Positions 59,660-64,000 of a stretch of DNA of 64,000 nt are shown in pieces. This stretch comes from Geosiphon pyriformis (taxonomy: Eukaryota > Glomeromycota > Glomeromycetes > Archaeosporales > Geosiphonaceae), in contig JAAOMT010000402.1 in assembly GCA_016748015.1 (NCBI GenBank), positions 11,115 to 75,114 of the forward strand. Reading direction: 5' to 3'. The notes below the pieces were generated by a model. The model saw only the letters and a list, made by a program, of their open reading frames with translations, did not search any database and was not told the DNA's origin. The position numbers and the translations under genes are program-made. Within the stretch, counting starts at the first letter, position 1. Each line of letters starts with the position of its first letter.

Positions 59660-60014
59660 CTTCTATAATTAGTTCACAACGTCACTTCTTCTAGCCTTTT
59701 AAGAAGGCAATAGACTGTGGTAAAAGGGACGTTTGTTTGAGCTTGTATTTCTTTTTCCATTTTGTATACCCTCCTTCCTTCCACAAATGTAACACGGCTT
59801 GGCGTTTCATCTCTGTCTTGGAAACCGATATTTCAAAGTAAAGTTTTTTTAAAAAAGTTATTTACAACCTAACAAATTCGGGGCCAATTTGCATTCTGTA
59901 ACATACTGTAACATAGAATTAGAACTAGAGCACAAGATAGGTGGCTAAGTCTTTGATAATTTTTTAGCGCATTATTATTATAGTAGATGTAAAAGTTTTT
60001 TGTCCCAGACTGTA
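59660..60014 (-). mobile_element. Truncated Tc1/mariner relic
   Basis: The right edge reads, on the minus strand, TACAGTCTGGGACAAAAAAC, a Tc1-type terminal repeat end next to TA. Inward on the minus strand is a broken helix-turn-helix region: KRQAVLHLWKEGG then, in another frame, MEKEIQAQTNVPFTTVYCLL and KRLEE, resembling the N-terminus of Tc1 transposases. The catalytic part and the other end are missing. This was judged by motif only. Confidence 0.45.
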
Positions 60015-60313
60015 TTAATAATTTATTTCAAGCCTCATCTAAGGCTTCTTTGACTTAGATTTTTATTGAGGAAATAAAAAGCAGCAGGATAAATAGGTTT
60101 TTTTTTAATTGAAATTTGAGATTTTTTTTCAATTTATAGCTTTCTTCACATTACCAAGAGCTCCTCTCTATTTATGATGATAATAATTTTATAAAATTTT
60201 TGATATACTAACATCATTTAATTCAAATAAAATCAAGAAATTTAAAAGAAGTTTCAATTGTTTTTTAAATTAAATATATACTATACAAAATTTAATTTAC
60301 CAAAAAAATTTAG

Positions 60314-60400
60314 TTCCGGGTAACTAGCCACGTGTAGAAAGCGTCTATAATTACCACTATGTAGTTGCAGTAGATAGCGGTTGGGAACCCACTTTTTTAA
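60314..60400 (+). repeat. SINE-like repeat, copy 1
   Basis: CGGGTAACTAGCCACGTG, about 50 bp later GGTTGGGAACCC, then a T run. This resembles the A box, B box and terminator layout of a tRNA-derived pol III element. A second copy lies at 60686-60755. Confidence 0.35.
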
Positions 60401-60594
60401 ATTTTTCCTCGAGAGAGTTATTCCTTGTGACAAGAGTATAATAAAAAAAAAATTAAGTCTTTAATTCAAGTTACAAAATTTTTTATTCAAAAATGTCAAT
60501 TTTTACAAGAGACATTTTATTAATAATGATTCTTTAAAAAAAAAAAGTTGAATTAAAATGCTAAATACATGTACTTGCTTTTTAATAAATTTGC

Positions 60595-60595
<1 letters not shown>

Positions 60596-60660
<65 letters not shown>
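60596..60660. repeat. (TTA)n microsatellite
   Basis: About 21 uninterrupted TTA units. Confidence 0.9.
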
Positions 60661-60661
<1 letters not shown>

Positions 60662-60685
60662 GATCTGATAAAAGTAAATTTAATT

Positions 60686-60755
60686 TCTTCGGGTAGCTGG
60701 TCACGTGTAGAAAGTGCACCTATTTTAGTAATAGGCAGTGGCTGGGTCGCACTAG
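60686..60755 (+). repeat. SINE-like repeat, copy 2
   Basis: CGGGTAGCTGGTCACGTG followed by GTAGAAAGTG and GGCTGGGTCGCAC. It is the same element as 60314-60400 with moderate divergence, and is followed by an A run. Confidence 0.35.
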
Positions 60756-60870
60756 AAAAAAAAAATTTCCTAATTCTGATTACCCAAACCTCAAATTATC
60801 ACATCTACATGTTAGCTTTTTCCGCAATGTCTAGACAATTAATCAATTCCCATAATGAACACACAATCTA

Positions 60871-61791
60871 ACTCTAGAAAAATATACGTAATCACGCATT
60901 GAAAATTTCTATTATACCAAATACTGCTCTGTCATTTTTTATATTTGTATGCGTTAAACTTACAGCTTGCAGATTTCAAGAGCATTATTATGAAATCATG
61001 AAAAACTCAACAGAATTAAATACTTTATTCTTCAATTTAAAAAAAAATTTCACAATTGAAATCAAAAATGGGTAAACACGGTACACCCGTGGCCAGAACA
61101 ATGAAACTTCTTGAGAACATTCTAGCAATAGTTTTAGTTCAAAGAATCCTTCAAAATGGTAATCCCTCCTACAAATTTAATGTGTTCAAATGCAAAGGTA
61201 TGTGGGCTAAGATTGTGAATCGGAATACAAATTAAATTAACTGCTTTACACCACCTTATTATTTAATCTACAGATGTGTGTAAGAGTTACCTTTCATTTA
61301 TATATTTTAGAAAGGAATTGGCTTTTACGCAGTTATCAGAATAGAACGTTGGAAATACATAAAAATTCTTAACTTTATTTTATCTCTATAACGCTCAAAG
61401 GAACTTTGACATCATGTACTTTTAAATTGCGTCAAGAAAAAAAAAGAAGAAGCCCTTTCAATAGCCTATATCGGGAGTTGTGTATGAATTAAATGTTGAT
61501 GACGAACAATTTTTCTAGTTAATTTATCATCATCATCATCAAAGATTATCTTTAATAAATTTCCAAGCATTGAAACGCTGTCTCCCTTTTTCTCAAATAT
61601 AATATTAAGTTTTTATCTTAAAGCCAGTGAAATCTTATAGCATTAAAAAGGTTTCAAAAAGAAAATAGGTTCATCTTTCCATTAATAAATATCTCACATA
61701 ATTGTCTAAGGTGGGACAATAAACCCCCTAGTCCATTTCCTCTCTCAATTACTACTACTACTACTACTACTACTATTATTACTACTACTAT

Positions 61792-61823
<32 letters not shown>

Positions 61824-61933
61824 ACCTACCGAAACTATTCTCCAACCAACCATTTCCAAAAGTATATTGTTTATGAGATCGTGGAACCTATCGTATCACA
61901 CCTCACTCATAAATACTAGAGCCAAAAGCAAAT
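60871..61933. other. Intergenic; upstream of the kinase-like gene
   Basis: No gene was recognised. An (ACT)n microsatellite lies at 61750-61821, about 110 bp before the start codon of the following gene. Confidence 0.55.
61750..61821. repeat. (ACT)n microsatellite
   Basis: About 24 ACT units with two ATT interruptions, in the likely promoter of the 61.9 kb gene. Confidence 0.9.
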
Positions 61934-63992
61934 ATGTCTGAACGTTGTCAACTCTTTCAACCTTTTACGAACATTATGGAAAATCTTGGAGTTTTGCGTA
62001 AACAAAATCTTAATAATTCTTTCGCTAATCAGGGTAGTGATTTTGAGAGTGATTTTGAAGACCAACGAAACCCAAATACCGTAAATTCATTGATTAAAAC
62101 GATAGATGTTGGAGGTAGGTTTTGATTGCTAAGTGCAGGATTTTTGATAATCAAGTTTTTACAATATTATGTACATGTACAATAAATTTTTATGATATAA
62201 ATGAAAATATTTTAAAAATTCCAGTGATAGTCCGTGGTCGGTACAAAGTAATAAGAAGATATGGCCTTGGCACATCACATTATGTGTGGAAAGCAACCGA
62301 TAAAACCAAAAATTTTGCCCTTAAACTTTATCTTGAAAAAAAACTTTTTGAAACAGAATCTCATATGTTGAATGAATTAAAGGATCAGGGTGCAAAGGTG
62401 AAATTCTAATCTTAAATTTTATTCCAAAAATTAGATAAAATCGTTAAATAATATTATTCCCATGTGAATATAGCATATAGTCCAAATTAAAGAAGCCCTT
62501 TTACCAGAGCTGATTATTTCCTTTGAATTTGGTCTGGTATGTGAAAAAAATATTACAAAAATACCCTTTCTAAACTATTCAAGTTCTCAGCAATATGCTA
62601 ACTATTTTTATCTTTAGTATGACCTGGAAACCTTTGTACGGTATTTGACTTACAATGAATGTCAACAAGAAAAATTTCAAATTATTGAGGTAATTCCCTG
62701 TAGATATTTGATTTCTAATTCATTGAATCATCTTTTAATCTCTTACTTTTTATAGAGCATAATTGCAGGTTTAGAAGAATGCCATCGAGCTGACATTGGT
62801 AATTTGATAATAAGTTGATTTTTTCATTTAACTAAATTTTTATTGTATACACCCCCTAAATCTTTTTGGGGCATGATGAAAATTCTTAGTGCATACAAAC
62901 TTGACGCCTAAGAATGTAATGCTTTTCAAAAATGGAAATCGAAAAATTTGGAAGTTAATCGATTTTGATAGTGCTTGCCAGGTTGACGATGTCGTACAAA
63001 TTGGTTCCCGTTCCATTCATTATTGCTGGTAAAACAAAAGATGTTTTTTAAATAGCGGCTCTTTCATTTATTTGATGAAATTATTCCTTTTTTCGAATTT
63101 CATAAAGTCCTGAATTGATTCGAGCAGAATACAGTCGAAATGGAAAGCCTCTTAAGGCTCATCAATCAATGGACATGTTCTCCTTTGGACTCTTGTTATT
63201 TTTCCTTGAAACAGGTTGCCATTACTTTAGTGGTGTTACAGAAGAAACGCTTGAATCATTAAAATCACCCGAACCACTACCGGAACGTCATGAAGTTATT
63301 GATGTAAAAGCACGTGAACTAATCCAAAAGTTATTAGAGAAAAAGAAGAAAAACCGAATGACGATTAAACAGTTCAAGGTGAGAAAATTTAATACTTTTT
63401 TAATTTATTATAATCCATAATTCTGATTCCTTTAATCATTTACACACATACAAAAATACCGCAAGGAATCTGAATTCTTGCCACAGAACTCAAAAAGGGA
63501 CAGTACTGGTAAGTTCTTATAAATAATTATCGTTTGTCTCCGCTGGTACTAGACCTTTGGAGAGTTTCTACTGGATAAATGAATACTACTAAATAGATTT
63601 GCCAAAGTAGGTAAGAAAAGTAGCTTTACAAGAACGCAAAACTATGCTGTTGAGAAACTTGCGCAAGAAAGTCAGCCCCATAATTCTGTTATGGACATGG
63701 AGGAATATAAAGTAATTTAAATATGTTATGACCTCTACTTAAGTTTCCTGACCCTTTTGCCTTTGAATTTTTTAATTTAATCTTTTTTTTTTCTAATTAG
63801 CGAGTTCTAATGGAAACGTTAAAAAAATACCAAGAGGACAGAATGGATCGGTTAAATTCAATCGAAGAAAAAATAGGGGAAGTCCTTAATGTCTGCAAAG
63901 AATTAAAACAATTAATTCCAAGATGGGTAAATCATTGCTTGAATTCTGTGACTTCCACACGTTTGGCATGCTTTCTTTTTTACGCTCAATAA
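61934..63992 (+). CDS. Kinase-like protein with HRD-to-HTN change (probable pseudokinase)
   Basis: Ten exons join in frame: 61934-62114, 62225-62389, 62481-62536, 62618-62689, 62756-62798, 62890-63028, 63108-63378, 63466-63508, 63611-63711, 63801 on. The end of exon 2 is least certain (GTGCAA donor). Motifs: RYKVIRRYGLGTSHYVWKA, FALKL with Lys94, HTNLTPKNVML where Asn176 replaces the catalytic Asp, IDFD with Asp197, CPEL for APE, and MDMFSFGLLLF. A C-terminal coiled-coil-like part follows (METLKKYQEDRMDRLNSIEE). A possible donor at 63927 means the gene may continue past the window; otherwise it stops at 63992. The lysine and DFG-type Asp remain, so nucleotide binding is plausible while phosphotransfer is doubtful. 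Confidence 0.75.
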
Positions 63993-64000
63993 TGATGATT

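Noticed and set aside
60314-60400. A true tRNA gene
   Set aside because: A-box-like and B-box-like blocks are present, but I could not fold a cloverleaf with an acceptor stem and anticodon, so only a SINE-like call was kept.
60569-60871. 100-codon ORF with poly-Tyr
   Set aside because: Created by the (TTA)n microsatellite reading as TAT; the rest covers the SINE-like repeat.

Overview
The window looks like an AT-rich fungal nuclear contig, best matched by an arbuscular mycorrhizal fungus (Glomeromycotina, Rhizophagus-like). This is inferred from several features together: short GT-AG introns in an AT-rich background, tyrosine-kinase-like (TKL) protein kinases with HRDLHSGN and DLG motifs, Sel1-repeat/kinase genes, expanded kelch and lipase-like families, Tc1/mariner remnants and many trinucleotide microsatellites. 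A 300-base run of N (58256-58555) marks a scaffold gap. All gene models were spliced by eye; no alignment or database search was run.

Layout. 1-0.7 kb: 3' end of a TKL kinase cut by the window edge. 3.0-13.5 kb: four paralogous membrane-anchored lipase-like genes, each with four exons and shared intron phases. Three have Gly in place of the catalytic Ser; one keeps Ser. 14.5 kb: an unidentified open stretch. 15.5-31.4 kb: three kelch-repeat single-pass membrane protein genes (two intact, one frameshifted); a fourth, decayed, lies at 51.2-52.8 kb. 33.1-35.4 kb: a canonical class 3 lipase with GHSLG. 38.6-40.2 kb: an apparently functional TKL kinase. 41.3-49.3 kb: a large imperfect inverted repeat. 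49.5-50.7 kb: a decayed Tc1/mariner element. 53.9-56.1 kb: a Sel1-repeat/kinase pseudogene whose 3' half duplicates the left-edge kinase. 56.8-61.9 kb: decayed coding fragments, the gap, a truncated Tc1 relic, SINE-like repeats and microsatellites. 61.9-64.0 kb: a ten-exon kinase-like gene with an HRD-to-HTN change.

The most notable content is a family of six tiny genes missed by ordinary ORF size cut-offs. Each is 132 bp, encodes 43 residues and ends in a CaaX prenylation box (Cys-Ser-Ile-Met). Five are open and one is frameshifted. Four encode exactly the same peptide although they differ only at synonymous sites, and all six share a TATA box about 100 bp upstream of the ATG. They sit in dispersed repeat units interleaved with the kelch genes, and four of them are arranged symmetrically and divergently in the 41.3-49.3 kb inverted repeat. 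The architecture resembles fungal lipopeptide (a-factor-like) pheromone precursors, but that function is an inference.
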